DNA from: Marinagarivorans sp. | GTDB lineage: Bacteria; Pseudomonadota; Gammaproteobacteria; Pseudomonadales; Cellvibrionaceae | Reading direction: 5' to 3' | NCBI GenBank assembly: GCA_028281865.1 | Contig: JANQJB010000030.1 | Location: 1-44,757, forward strand | DNA length: 44,757 bases | Shown here: one piece after another, positions 1 through 9,521 of the stretch | Position numbering within the stretch: position 1 is the first letter of the stretch | Layout of the letters: each line of letters opens with the position of its first letter | The notes under the pieces: generated by a model | What the model was told of the DNA's origin: nothing | Database searches by the model: none | Seen by the model: the letters and a program-made list of their open reading frames with translations, nothing else | Program-made: the position numbers and the translations under genes

Positions 1-3000
1 GTTGAAATTACCTCCGCTACGTCTTTTTCAGTCACCCTAAGTGGCTCGGATAAAACAGCAGTAGATGCCTTGCTGAATAACAATGGAACGCAATCAGACG
101 ACAGCACTACCTACAATCTTGCCGCGGCGGATAACTGGTTGGCGGGTGCCGCCAGCAGCGTCGATATCGCTGATACAACTGCGGGAATAACTGCCAGTAA
201 TGTTTGGGATATCGATGGAACGTTGACAGCGGGATCAGGGGTGTCGGAACCGATTGCACTGGATACTACTCTCGATACTTCCGGTGAAGCCTTAGATATT
301 TTCGATTTTGTTATCGGCGATGGGGGAACTGCTGATAGTAAAGCTTTAACTGTCTCCGAGATACGCATCAATACCAGTGGTACGGTTGATGCGAGCCAGC
401 TTTCGTATGTGCTAAACGGTCCGGATGCTAGTGGCGTGACGGGTAGCTACAGTGCGAACGTAGTGACGTTTTCAAGTTTAAGTATCTCGGTGGCCGACGG
501 CGATAATGAAACTTACACCGTTGCTGCCTATTACAACGACAACACCGGCTTAACGGAAGGGCAAACGCTTGTGCTTAGCGTGGACGGCGATACGGATTTG
601 ACGCTTGGCACTACCACAACGCAAATGGCAAGCACTTCCGCGCTGACCAACGGTTCGGGTACCACCGTTAATGTAGAAGCCACGGCTTTGGCTTTTACCA
701 CGCAACCGGCGGGGTCGACATCGGGTAGCAATTTAGCGACTCAGCCCGTGGTTACAGCACAGGATGCCGCAGGCAATACCGACACTGATTTTACCGAAAC
801 CATTACAGTCACCGAGGCGAGTTTGGGCACATTATCCGGTGGATCTGTTGCGGCCGTTAGCGGTGTTGCTACTTTTACTAGCGTGAATTACACGGCTACT
901 GCTGATCAAGAAAGTTTTACCTTAACCGCTAACGATCAGGACGGCGTCGGTACGGATTTGGGTACAGTGAATGCTAATGCGGTGACTTCCGATGTGGCAG
1001 CGACAGAGCTGGTATTTTCAACCCAACCCGCGGGCTCGGTTTCGGGTGCGGCATTAACGACTCAACCAGTTGTTACCGCGCGCGATGCCGACGGTAATAC
1101 CGATACTGGTTTTACCGGGTTGATTACGCTAACTGAAGCGAGTGCGGGGAGTTTAAGTAATAATACTGCGACCGCAGTATCGGGTGTGGCTACCTTTACA
1201 ACCTTAACCTACACCGCCGCTACAGACCAGGAAAGTTTCACCTTAAATGCGAATGCAACCGGCGTCACCGATGTGGATGCCAATGCAGTGACTTCCGATG
1301 TAGTAGCGACGGAATTAGCGTTTACGACCCAGCCGGCCGGGTCGGTTTCGGGGGTCAATTTGACCACGCAGCCGGTGGTTACGGCACGTGATGCCGCAGG
1401 CGTAACCGATACCGGGTTTACCGAAACGATTACGCTGACTGAGGCTAGCGCGGGTACTTTATCGGGCGGGTCTGTTGCCGCCGTTAGTGGTGTCGCCACC
1501 TTTACCAGCGTGAATTACACGGCTACAGCAGACCAGGAAAGTTTTACGTTGACGGCTAACGATCAGGACGGCGTCGGCACGGATTTAGGCACTGTGGATG
1601 CTAATGCAGTCACCGCCGATGTCACGGCAACTGAATTAGTCTTTTCGACGCAGCCGGCCGGCTCCGTTTCGGGTGCGGCGCTAATGACGCAACCGGTGGT
1701 GACCGCACGCGATGCGGACGGGAATACCGATACCGGTTTTACCGGCTTAGTCACCTTGAGTGAGTCGAGTGCGGGGAGTTTAAGCAATAATACTGCGACC
1801 GCGGTATCGGGTGTGGCCACCTTTACGACCTTGACCTATACCGCCGCTGCAGACCAGGAAAGCTTCACCTTAAATGCGAGTGCAACCGGTGTCACCAATG
1901 TGGATGCTAACTCTGTCACTTCCGATGTGGTGGCGACGGAATTAGCGTTTACAACCCAGCCGGCCGGGTCGGTTTCGGGGGTCAATTTGACCACGCAACC
2001 GGTTGTTACCGCACGTGATGCCGCGGGTGTAACTGACACCGGGTTCACCGAAACGATTACGCTGACTGAAGCGAGTGCAGGCACATTAACGGGTGGATCT
2101 GTTGCCGCTGTGAGCGGTGTCGCCACGTTTACGGCGGTGAATTACACCGCTACGGTAGACCAAGAAAGCTTTACCTTAACGGCCAACGACCAGGACGGTG
2201 TTGGCACGGATTTAGGTACTGTGGATGCTAATGCAGTCATCGCCGATGTCACGGCAACTGAACTTGTCTTTTCGACGCAACCGGCCGGCTCCGTTTCCGG
2301 TGCGGCGCTAACGACGCAACCGGTGGTGACCGCGCGCGATGCCGACGGCAACACCGATACTGGCTTTACCGGTTTGGTCACGTTGACCGAGGCGAGCGCC
2401 GGAAGCCTAAGCGACAATACCGCAACGGCGGTAGCGGGTGTGGCCACGTTTACCAACCTGACTTATACCGCCACCGCAGACCAAGAAAGTTTCACCTTAA
2501 GCGCCAGTGCAACGGGTGTGAGCGATGCTAGCGCTAATGCTCTGAACGCCGACGTAGTGGCAACAGAATTAGTGTTTTCGACCCAGCCCTCGGGGTCGGT
2601 TTCAGGGGTCAATTTAACCACGCAACCGGTTGTCACGGCGCGCGATGCTGGCGGCGTAACCGATACCGGTTTTACTGAAACGATTACGCTCACTGAAGCG
2701 AGTGCGGGCACATTAACGGGTGGATCTGTTGCGGCGGTTGGTGGCGTTGCCACGTTTACGGCGGTGAATTATACGGCTACCGCCGATCAAGAAAGCTTTA
2801 CTTTAACGGCCAATGATCAGGATGCTGTTGCGACTGATTTAGCGACGGTCGATGCCAATGCGGTGATGTCTGATGTCACTGCGTCCGTCTTAGTATTTTC
2901 AACCCAGCCAGCTGGGTCTGTTTCTGGTGCGGCGTTAACGACGCAACCGGTGGTCACCGCTCGCGATGCCGACGGCAATACCGATACCGGCTTTACCGGT

Positions 3001-6000
3001 TTGGTTACCTTGACTGAAGCGAGTGCGGGAAGCCTAAGCGACAACACGACAACGGCGGTAGCAGGTGTGGCTACGTTTACCAACCTGACTTATACCGCCA
3101 CCGCAGATCAAGAAAGTTTCACCTTAAGCGCCAGCGCAACGGGTGTGAGCGATGCTAGCGCCAATGCCGTGAACTCTGATGTAGTGGCAACAAAATTGGT
3201 GTTTGATACCCAGCCTGCATCACTTTCGGTGTTTAATGGACAGACTTCCAGCCTAACAACGGTACCTGTAGTTTCTACCCGTGATGCTAACGATGTTTTG
3301 GATACCGGTTTTAGCTCGGGAATTACTTTGGCTGAAGTAAATGGTGCCGGAACAGCCGAGCTAAGCAGTACGGGGGATACCGATGGCAGTTCAGCCACTA
3401 CGACAATAACGCCAAGCTCAGGTCTGGCTGCATTTACCGGCTTGCAAGTGAATTACACTAACGCCTTAAGCAATTCAGAAACATTCAATCTGCAGGCTAG
3501 CGCCACCGGCATGACTTCTGCAGACAGCAGCCAGTTTACCTCCGAACCGTATAACACTGACGCCACTTTGACCGCCGCAAATAGTGTGATCGAGCCGGTC
3601 GCGCTGAGCTATTCCGCCGATACGGTGGGTGAGGCTGTAAACCTGTTTGATTTTACGCTCAGCGATGGCGGAGGAGGCGACGGTATCGCTCTGTCCGTAA
3701 CTGAAATACGCATAGCGGTATCGGGTACCGCTAACGATACCGACAGAGCAAAAATTACTTGGAGTTTAAACGGCACCGGAGTGAGTAATGTAACCGGCTC
3801 CTATAACGCTGGAACCGATGTTCTAACCTTTAGCGGTTTGAGCGTTTCGGTGTCCGATGGCGACAATGAAGTCTTCACAGTGAACGGCTATTTCAACGAT
3901 AACGCTGGGCTTACGCATGGCAGTACGGTGATCTTGAGCGTCGATGGAGATACGGATCTGAGTGTGGGAAGTTCGGGTACCCAAATGGCCGCAACTTCTG
4001 CAATAACCAATGGCACGGGTACCATCATTAATGACGATGTAGGCGCAAGTATCACTTCAGTTACCTTGCCTTCTAATGACACCTATGTCGCCGGTGAGAA
4101 TATTGACTTTGTGCTTAACTACGACGAAGACGTCACTGTCAACGCAAGCGGTGGAACACCGCGTCTTACCTTAGTAGTCGGAGACACTAACCGTTATGCC
4201 AGTTATCTCTCCGGGTCAGGTTCGAGCGCGCTGACCTTCCGCCATGCAGTTGAAGAGGGTGATGTCGATAGCGATGGCATCAGCTTGGCTGCCACGGTAG
4301 ATAATAATTCTGGCACGATACAAGACAGCCAAAGCAACGATGTATCGGTGAGCATCGACTCGATAGGTAGCTTAGCCGAAGTGCTTGTAGACGCCCAAGC
4401 GCCGACGATTTCAGAAACTGTAGCCGTTTCCCCGCTAGCGAACGATGCGACGCCAAATGTCAGCTTTAACAGTGATGAAGCTGGGGACCTCGCTGTTGGG
4501 GGAAGCTGTGGTAGCGCTAGTGAAGGTGCAGTCACAAGTGGTGACCACAGCATCGCATTAACCCAGTCCGATAACAGTTCGGGGCTTGCAGATGGTACAT
4601 ACAACGATTGTTCGCTTACCGTCACTGATGCTGCGGGTAACAGTAGCAATACTCTGGTACTTACCAGCTTTACCGTGGATATCACACCTCCTTCGGTCAA
4701 TACCAATACCGGGCAAACCTTGGACGAAAGCGCGACGGAAACGCTCGTGAACACGATGCTCGCTGCAAGTGACAACACCAGTGCTGCTTCAGGTATTACC
4801 TATACATTGGTGAGTGCGCCTGCAAATGGCACATTAAATAATGGCAGTGATCTGGCGGACAGCGGCACCTTTACGCAAGCAGAGGTCAACAACGAAGAGC
4901 TGACTTACACTCATGACGGCGGAGAATCTACCAGTGATAGCTTTGTCTTTTCGGTTAGTGATGCCTTGGGGAATGTTAACGACAATAGCAGCAATAATTT
5001 CACCTACAGCATCACTATTAGCGGTGTGAACGATGCGCCGAGCGCAGTCGATGATGTTCAGGTTACCAACGAGGATGAGGCCGTTTTAGTGGATGTGCTG
5101 GCCAATGACTCCGACTCCGATAACGCTATCAATGCCGCGAGCGTTACCGTCGTAGTTGCACCAAGTAATGGTGGGACTAGCGTTAACACCGCAACAGGTG
5201 CTATTACCTATACGCCTAATACAGACTTTAACGGCGACGACAGCTTTACCTATACCGTTGAAGATGCGAGCAGTGCGGTAAGCAATACGGCGACTGTATC
5301 GATTACCGTACTGGCGCAAAATGATGCACCGGTAGCCGTTGCCGATATGGTTAATTCAGATATCAATACCTCGATTACTATAGACGTGTCGGCCAACGAT
5401 ACAGACATCGACTCTGGTGATGCGCCCGATAACACAAGCTTGGCGATTGTTTCCGCCCCGTCTAATGGTGAGGCCGCAATTAATGCTGGCCAGATCGATT
5501 ACACACCGGCAATGGACTTTACTGGAACCGATACATTTACCTATACGATTGATGACAGCGTCGGTGCGACATCGAATGCAGCGACCGTTACTGTCATTGT
5601 GACTGATCCAAACAGCCTGCCGGTGGCAGAGGATGACAATGCAACGACTGACGAGGATACGGCAGTTGAGGTGAGTGTGCTCAATAATGATACTGATGCC
5701 GATGGAACGATTGTAGTCAGTACTTTATCCATTATGACAGCGCCCACCAATGGGGAATCCTCGGTCAATACTGATACCGGCGTAATCACCTACACACCGA
5801 GCGCGGACTTTAATGGCAATGATAGCTTTACCTATATCGTGCAGGATGATGCTGGCGGCACGTCCAACGCGGGTACGGTCACTATAACGGTTAACTCAAT
5901 CAATGATGCGCCCGTAGTAGTCAACGATGTGGTTGCTTTGCTGGAAGATAACAGCTTAAACATCAACGTATTGGGTAACGATACCGATATTGACGGCACT

Positions 6001-9000
6001 ATTGATCCAACGTCCGTTGTTGTTGTCGCGCAACCCACTCAAGGCAGTGCGAATGTTAATGCTACCACCGGCGTTGTGACCTATACGCCGGAAGATAATT
6101 TCTCCGGTAACGATAGCTTTACCTATCAAGCGCAAGATAATGTCGGCGCCGTCTCTAATATCGCGACTGTCACTTTAACGGTGGACGCTGTAAATGATAC
6201 GCCGTTGGCAAATAACGATATGGCGGAAGTGTTGACTCAGCGCGAGGTTGTTATTGACCTCTTAGCCAACGATAGCGATTTGGATGGCTTTTTAGATGCA
6301 AGCTCGATAACAATCGTGATCTCACCATCTCTTGGAAATATTGTCGACAACAACAATGGCACTGTGACCTATACGCCCACGATCACGGAAAGCGGCAATG
6401 ATACCTTTACTTACACGGTTGAAGATGACCAAGGAGGTGTTTCCAATAGCGCAAGCGTTGATATCGAAATAACTCAACCTACCGCGATAGCCTTTAATAA
6501 CAGCTCCGCTCCACCGGCAAGTGTTGAAGAAGGTCAGGTTTATAACTTCACCCCCGAAGTGACGGTATTCGAAGGTTTAACGCCGACGTTTAGTATTGAA
6601 AATAGGCCCGCTTGGCTGTCATTTAGTAGCGTTAATGGTGCTTTGAGCGGCACACCGTCAGAGGAAGATATGGGCATTGCTGAAAATATTATTATTTCGG
6701 TGAGCGACGGTTACACGGAAGCTTCGATGGCGCCGTTTAGTATTACGGTTGCATCTAGCATAGATACAGACGGCGATAATGTCAGTGATTTTCAAGAGGT
6801 CTTAGACCAAACTGACCTCAATGATGCCACCAATTATTTTGATATCACACCGCCAACATTGCTTGTGCCGGATGACATTATTTTGGATGCGACGGCGCTG
6901 TTTACCTCTATATCTCTAGCAGAAGCATTAGGGCTTGATGTCGATGCGTCGCAAGATGCTATTCAAGCCCAGCTACAGCTAATCGCAGCTGATAATGTCG
7001 AGGGTGCAGGGTGCTGTAATCCGGTGATTACCTCCATGGATGAAGGGCAACTGTTATTGGCTCCCGGTGTGAATCGCGTTACATGGAGTGCAACGGATTT
7101 TAGGGGCAACTCAAGCGAGCAAACGCAGGCGATTCATGTTCGCCCACTCGTGTCTTTTGGTAAAGATCGAACTACGGTTGAAGGCAGTGTCGTAAGCGTA
7201 AAAGTTTTGCTGAATGGTCAGGCGCATAAATACCCATTGGTTGTGCCTTATATTATTGATACGGCAGAGTCTTCCACCGACAACACGCTACTCGAAGGCC
7301 TTATTGTCAGTAGCGATCACAATCTGCAAGACGGTACGGTGACATTCGATGAAGGTGAAACCGAGGCACTTATTACCTTCACTATTACCGCTGATTCCGT
7401 TATTGAGGCAGACGAGGTATTGGTACTCAAATTGGATGATCGCACATCGGAAGGTGAGGACTTAGCCGATGGTTTTGAGGCGAATCGTTATGATATTAAC
7501 AGCGGAGCGAAAAATACTTACCGACTGACTATTATCGAACGCAATATTGAGCCGCAAGCGTCGTTGCAAGCAGAACAAGGTAATGCAAGCACCGTTCAAA
7601 TCTTGCCTAGTGGTGGCGATGTACGTGTGGTTGCGACCGTTGAAGACGAAAACCCGAACGATACAATTACCTTGGATTGGTCTTCGACTGATAATCGTCT
7701 TTCAGATATGGATAGCGATGAATCGACCTTTACATTTGACCCCTCTGCGTTGGAAGCGGGCCTTTATCGTGTTGTTCTGCTTGTCACCGATTCACAAGGT
7801 GCAACGGATACGGCTACTTTATCGCTGCTGGTGGTGGCTTCGCTGCCGGACTTGCAAAGCGACGTAGATACCGATGGCGATGGAATTGATGACTTAACAG
7901 AAGGCACTGCTGATAACGATGAAGACGGTATTCCCGATTTTCTCGATAACAATGCACAGTCCAATGTGCTGCCTGAAGTGATTGATGAGTCAGAATCTTT
8001 CTTGATTGAGTGTGAGCCTGGTGTGCGCTGCCGTTTAGGTGAATTTGCGCTGCTTGGGCAAACAGGGGGTGCTCGTATTGAAAACGAAGAGATTAAAGTC
8101 TTAGACGATATTTCTTCAGACGAAGATTTTATTCCAACCGGGGGAATCTTTGACTTCGAAGTGCATGAGCTGCCGACTTTGGGCCAGCAAGTCGCGATTG
8201 TGATCCCGCAAATCACGGCCATTCCCGAAGATGCGGTGTATCGTAAATTCCAAAATGGCGAGTGGCAGAATTTTGTCTTAGATGCGAATAATCAGATTCA
8301 TTCCACTGCAGGAAGCTTAGGTTTCTGTCCACCGCCGGGTGATGCCAGCTGGGAAATTGGGCTTGTAGCGGGGTATTTCTGCGTGCAATTAACGATCGAA
8401 GACGGCGGCCCGAATGATGCCGACGGTGAAATTAATGGGTCTATCTCCGACCCCGGTGTCGTATCGCAGCTTCGCCCGACGCCGTTTACGCAAGTGACTA
8501 CGCGTAGCGGCGGTGGTGCACTTAGCCTGCCCTTTATCGCGTTGCTTGTTGCATTAATGTGGATTGCCTTGTTTTACCAAAAATATAAAATAATCCGGCG
8601 AAAATATAAAACGGCCTCCCTTTCAATAGGCATTTTTATTGTGCTGCTGGTAGCATCAGTCAATCCGCAAAAAGTGGTGGCCGAACCTTGGGAATTTAAG
8701 CCTTGGGACTTTAAAGCAAAAGATGTGCTGGCGAAAAGTGCGCTTGAATTATCGGTATTTCAGGTGAACGGCTCTCAATCACGGAACAGCTTTACTCGTG
8801 AAATGAGTGGTGCTGGAGTAGATATCACACTCAATGATTACGATAGCTCAACCCGTGCATTTCGACTTGCCTACCTTTATCAACTTCATTCGAAAAGTGC
8901 GTTAGTTGTTGCTTATACTGACCTTGGTGATGTTAAAACTGCATTTGGCGCGGCCGTAGAGAATGAATCTGCGCTGCGTTCGGCCTTAGAAAAAGCACAT

Positions 9001-9288
9001 CCGTTAACGGGCAGCGGGTTCACGCTAGCTTACCAATATCATCATCAATTTGTGCCGAAACTCACTGGCTTTGCCGAAGGTGGTATTTTTATTTGGGATG
9101 CAGATTTAAATACCGATGTTGGCGGCGTTAAACCCAACCACGGTGGCGGCACTGATTTGACCTTTTCTTTTGGTGGCCATTATAACGTTACAAATAATGC
9201 GGCTGTGTCATTGAGCTACCGTCACTATATACTAGATGATCAAGATGTTTCTGGACTGGGTTTGGGCCTGAGATATAATTTTCGCTAA
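1..9288 (+). CDS. Giant modular adhesin-like surface protein with C-terminal beta-barrel (5' end outside window)
   Basis: The reading frame is open from base 1, so the N-terminus is missing and at least 3,095 residues are visible. Modules in order (nucleotides): a beta-rich domain (about 232-671), eight alternating Ig/Big-like repeats (679-3186), a diverged ninth repeat, a second copy of the first domain (about 3559-4035), Ig-like domains (4045-4700), a CSPG-like repeat (about 4700-5030), five cadherin-like units (5032-6480), a putative-Ig domain, DxDxDG TSP3-like motifs (6765-6840, 7855-7950), HYR/Calx-beta/PKD-like stretches, and a conserved domain resembling 'choice-of-anchor U' (about 7950-8470, ending near LTIEDGGPNDADG). 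A GGG motif, hydrophobic segment and basic tail (about 8500-8610) resemble a GlyGly-CTERM sorting signal. Unusually, this is followed by a second hydrophobic, signal-peptide-like segment (8611-8681) and an OmpA-like barrel (about 8740-9288) ending in YNFR. A role in surface adhesion is inferred from the repeats; no ligand is evident. Confidence 0.85.
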   Translation, partial: VEITSATSFSVTLSGSDKTAVDALLNNNGTQSDDSTTYNLAAADNWLAGAASSVDIADTTAGITASNVWDIDGTLTAGSGVSEPIALDTTLDTSGEALDIFDFVIGDGGTADSKALTVSEIRINTSGTVDASQLSYVLNGPDASGVTGSYSANVVTFSSLSISVADGDNETYTVAAYYNDNTGLTEGQTLVLSVDGDTDLTLGTTTTQMASTSALTNGSGTTVNVEATALAFTTQPAGSTSGSNLATQPVVTAQDAAGNTDTDFTETITVTEASLGTLSGGSVAAVSGVATFTSVNYTATADQESFTLTANDQDGVGTDLGTVNANAVTSDVAATELVFSTQPAGSVSGAALTTQPVVTARDADGNTDTGFTGLITLTEASAGSLSNNTATAVSGVATFTTLTYTAATDQESFTLNANATGVTDVDANAVTSDVVATELAFTTQPAGSVSGVNLTTQPVVTARDAAGVTDTGFTETITLTEASAGTLSGGSVAAVSGVATFTSVNYTATADQESFTLTANDQDGVGTDLGTVDANAVTADVTATELVFSTQPAGSVSGAALMTQPVVTARDADGNTDTGFTGLVTLSESSAGSLSNNTATAVSGVATFTTLTYTAAADQESFTLNASATGVTNVDANSVTSDVVATELAFTTQPAGSVSGVNLTTQPVVTARDAAGVTDTGFTETITLTEASAGTLTGGSVAAVSGVATFTAVNYTATVDQESFTLTANDQDGVGTDLGTVDANAVIADVTATELVFSTQPAGSVSGAALTTQPVVTARDADGNTDTGFTGLVTLTEASAGSLSDNTATAVAGVATFTNLTYTATADQESFTLSASATGVSDASANALNADVVATELVFSTQPSGSVSGVNLTTQPVVTARDAGGVTDTGFTETITLTEASAGTLTGGSVAAVGGVATFTAVNYTATADQESFTLTANDQDAVATDLATVDANAVMSDVTASVLVFSTQPAGSVSGAALTTQPVVTARDADGNTDTGFTGLVTLTEASAGSLSDNTTTAVAGVATFTNLTYTATADQESFTLSASATGVSDASANAVNSDVVATKLVFDTQPASLSVFNGQTSSLTTVPVVSTRDANDVLDTGFSSGITLAEVNGAGTAELSSTGDTDGSSATTTITPSSGLAAFTGLQVNYTNALSNSETFNLQASATGMTSADSSQFTSEPYNTDATLTAANSVIEPVALSYSADTVGEAVNLFDFTLSDGGGGDGIALSVTEIRIAVSGTANDTDRAKITWSLNGTGVSNVTGSYNAGTDVLTFSGLSVSVSDGDNEVFTVNGYFNDNAGLTHGSTVILSVDGDTDLSVGSSGTQMAATSAITNGTGTIINDDVGASITSVTLPSNDTYVAGENIDFVLNYDEDVTVNASGGTPRLTLVVGDTNRYASYLSGSGSSALTFRHAVEEGDVDSDGISLAATVDNNSGTIQDSQSNDVSVSIDSIGSLAEVLVDAQAPTISETVAVSPLANDATPNVSFNSDEAGDLAVGGSCGSASEGAVTSGDHSIALTQSDNSSGLADGTYNDCSLTVTDAAGNSSNTLVLTSFTVDITPPSVNTNTGQTLDESATETLVNTMLAASDNTSAASGITYTLVSAPANGTLNNGSDLADSGTFTQAEVNNEELTYTHDGGESTSDSFVFSVSDALGNVNDNSSNNFTYSITISGVNDAPSAVDDVQVTNEDEAVLVDVLANDSDSDNAINAASVTVVVAPSNGGTSVNTATGAITYTPNTDFNGDDSFTYTVEDASSAVSNTATVSITVLAQNDAPVAVADMVNSDINTSITIDVSANDTDIDSGDAPDNTSLAIVSAPSNGEAAINAGQIDYTPAMDFTGTDTFTYTIDDSVGATSNAATVTVIVTDPNSLPVAEDDNATTDEDTAVEVSVLNNDTDADGTIVVSTLSIMTAPTNGESSVNTDTGVITYTPSADFNGNDSFTYIVQDDAGGTSNAGTVTITVNSINDAPVVVNDVVALLEDNSLNINVLGNDTDIDGTIDPTSVVVVAQPTQGSANVNATTGVVTYTPEDNFSGNDSFTYQAQDNVGAVSNIATVTLTVDAVNDTPLANNDMAEVLTQREVVIDLLANDSDLDGFLDASSITIVISPSLGNIVDNNNGTVTYTPTITESGNDTFTYTVEDDQGGVSNSASVDIEITQPTAIAFNNSSAPPASVEEGQVYNFTPEVTVFEGLTPTFSIENRPAWLSFSSVNGALSGTPSEEDMGIAENIIISVSDGYTEASMAPFSITVASSIDTDGDNVSDFQEVLDQTDLNDATNYFDITPPTLLVPDDIILDATALFTSISLAEALGLDVDASQDAIQAQLQLIAADNVEGAGCCNPVITSMDEGQLLLAPGVNRVTWSATDFRGNSSEQTQAIHVRPLVSFGKDRTTVEGSVVSVKVLLNGQAHKYPLVVPYIIDTAESSTDNTLLEGLIVSSDHNLQDGTVTFDEGETEALITFTITADSVIEADEVLVLKLDDRTSEGEDLADGFEANRYDINSGAKNTYRLTIIERNIEPQASLQAEQGNASTVQILPSGGDVRVVATVEDENPNDTITLDWSSTDNRLSDMDSDESTFTFDPSALEAGLYRVVLLVTDSQGATDTATLSLLVVASLPDLQSDVDTDGDGIDDLTEGTADNDEDGIPDFLDNNAQSNVLPEVIDESESFLIECEPGVRCRLGEFALLGQTGGARIENEEIKVLDDISSDEDFIPTGGIFDFEVHELPTLGQQVAIVIPQITAIPEDAVYRKFQNGEWQNFVLDANNQIHSTAGSLGFCPPPGDASWEIGLVAGYFCVQLTIEDGGPNDADGEINGSISDPGVVSQLRPTPFTQVTTRSGGGALSLPFIALLVALMWIALFYQKYKIIRRKYKTASLSIGIFIVLLVASVNPQKVVAEPWEFKPWDFKAKDVLAKSALELSVFQVNGSQSRNSFTREMSGAGVDITLNDYDSSTRAFRLAYLYQLHSKSALVVAYTDLGDVKTAFGAAVENESALRSALEKAHPLTGSGFTLAYQYHHQFVPKLTGFAEGGIFIWDADLNTDVGGVKPNHGGGTDLTFSFGGHYNVTNNAAVSLSYRHYILDDQDVSGLGLGLRYNFR
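232..671 (+). repeat. First copy of an adhesin domain that flanks the tandem array
   Basis: The encoded segment (SEPIALDTTLDTSGEALDIF, later VDGDTDLTLG and ALTNGSGT) is paralogous to the one at about 3559-4035 (IEPVALSYSADTVGEAVNLF, VDGDTDLSVG, AITNGTGT). The two copies bracket the 627-bp array. Boundaries are approximate. Confidence 0.7.
679..3186 (+). repeat. Four tandem 627-bp higher-order repeats in the adhesin gene
   Basis: Eight Ig/Big-like units, each opening with a variant of ATELVFSTQPAGSVSG, begin near 679, 1003, 1306, 1627, 1933, 2254, 2560 and 2881. From 1003 on, the spacing alternates between 303-306 and 321 nt, so the true unit is a 627-bp dimer present four times (2,508 bp). 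One half carries GFTGLVTLTEASAGSLS and the other GFTETITLTEASAGTL. A diverged ninth unit starts at 3187. Confidence 0.88.
3559..4035 (+). repeat. Second copy of the adhesin flanking domain
   Basis: Paralogous to about 232-671 on the other side of the Big-like array. Shared landmarks are the EPVAL/EPIAL start, EIRI, VTGSY, SVSDGDNE/SVADGDNE, YFNDNAGLT/YYNDNTGLT and VDGDTDL. Boundaries are approximate. Confidence 0.7.
5032..6480 (+). repeat. Five 291-bp cadherin-like/VCBS-type repeats
   Basis: Units start at 5032, 5323, 5614, 5905 and 6196, exactly 291 bp (97 residues) apart. Each begins with a variant of DAPVAVDD, contains LANDSD/LNNDTD followed by acidic residues, and ends with NDSFTYTV.D..G..SN..TV. 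The pattern matches cadherin-like domains of bacterial surface proteins, where the acidic residues usually bind calcium. Confidence 0.85.
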
Positions 9289-9521
9289 CGCTAACGCTAA
9301 CATTAGCACTAATACTAAGCGCTTTGAAGCTTACCGGTTTACCGGGCAATACTGCTTTATTCGCTTCTTGCTCAACTAAAATAGTTTTTCAGCAGGCCGT
9401 AAACTTTTTCCAACAAAATAAGCTTCCATTCAGTTATCAAAAGGCAAACTTACCCACGCTGGTATATTCAAACGCGCCCCTATAGACTCACCTCTCTCAA
9501 TTGACCCAAGGAATAGTAAGT

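Noticed and set aside
679-3186. CRISPR-like regular repetition
   Set aside because: The repeats are over 300 bp, remain in one reading frame and encode recognisable Ig-like domains; there are no short repeats with spacers.
4203-4778. Long minus-strand open frame inside the adhesin (191 codons)
   Set aside because: The plus-strand frame is a clear repeat protein. This and the many other minus-strand frames across 1-9288 arise from biased codon use in the repeats and show no start context or family features.
7764-8222. Minus-strand frame of 152 codons
   Set aside because: It is antisense to a conserved domain of the adhesin; it is low-complexity Ser-rich and has no ribosome-binding site.
9284-9307. 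GCTAAC triplicate overlapping the adhesin stop as a regulatory repeat
   Set aside because: Only three hexamers are present, probably simple slippage; no hairpin of note and no second occurrence seen.
9501-9521. TTG start for the ankyrin protein
   Set aside because: The AAGGA lies after this codon and serves ATG 9522, which gives a cleaner signal peptide.
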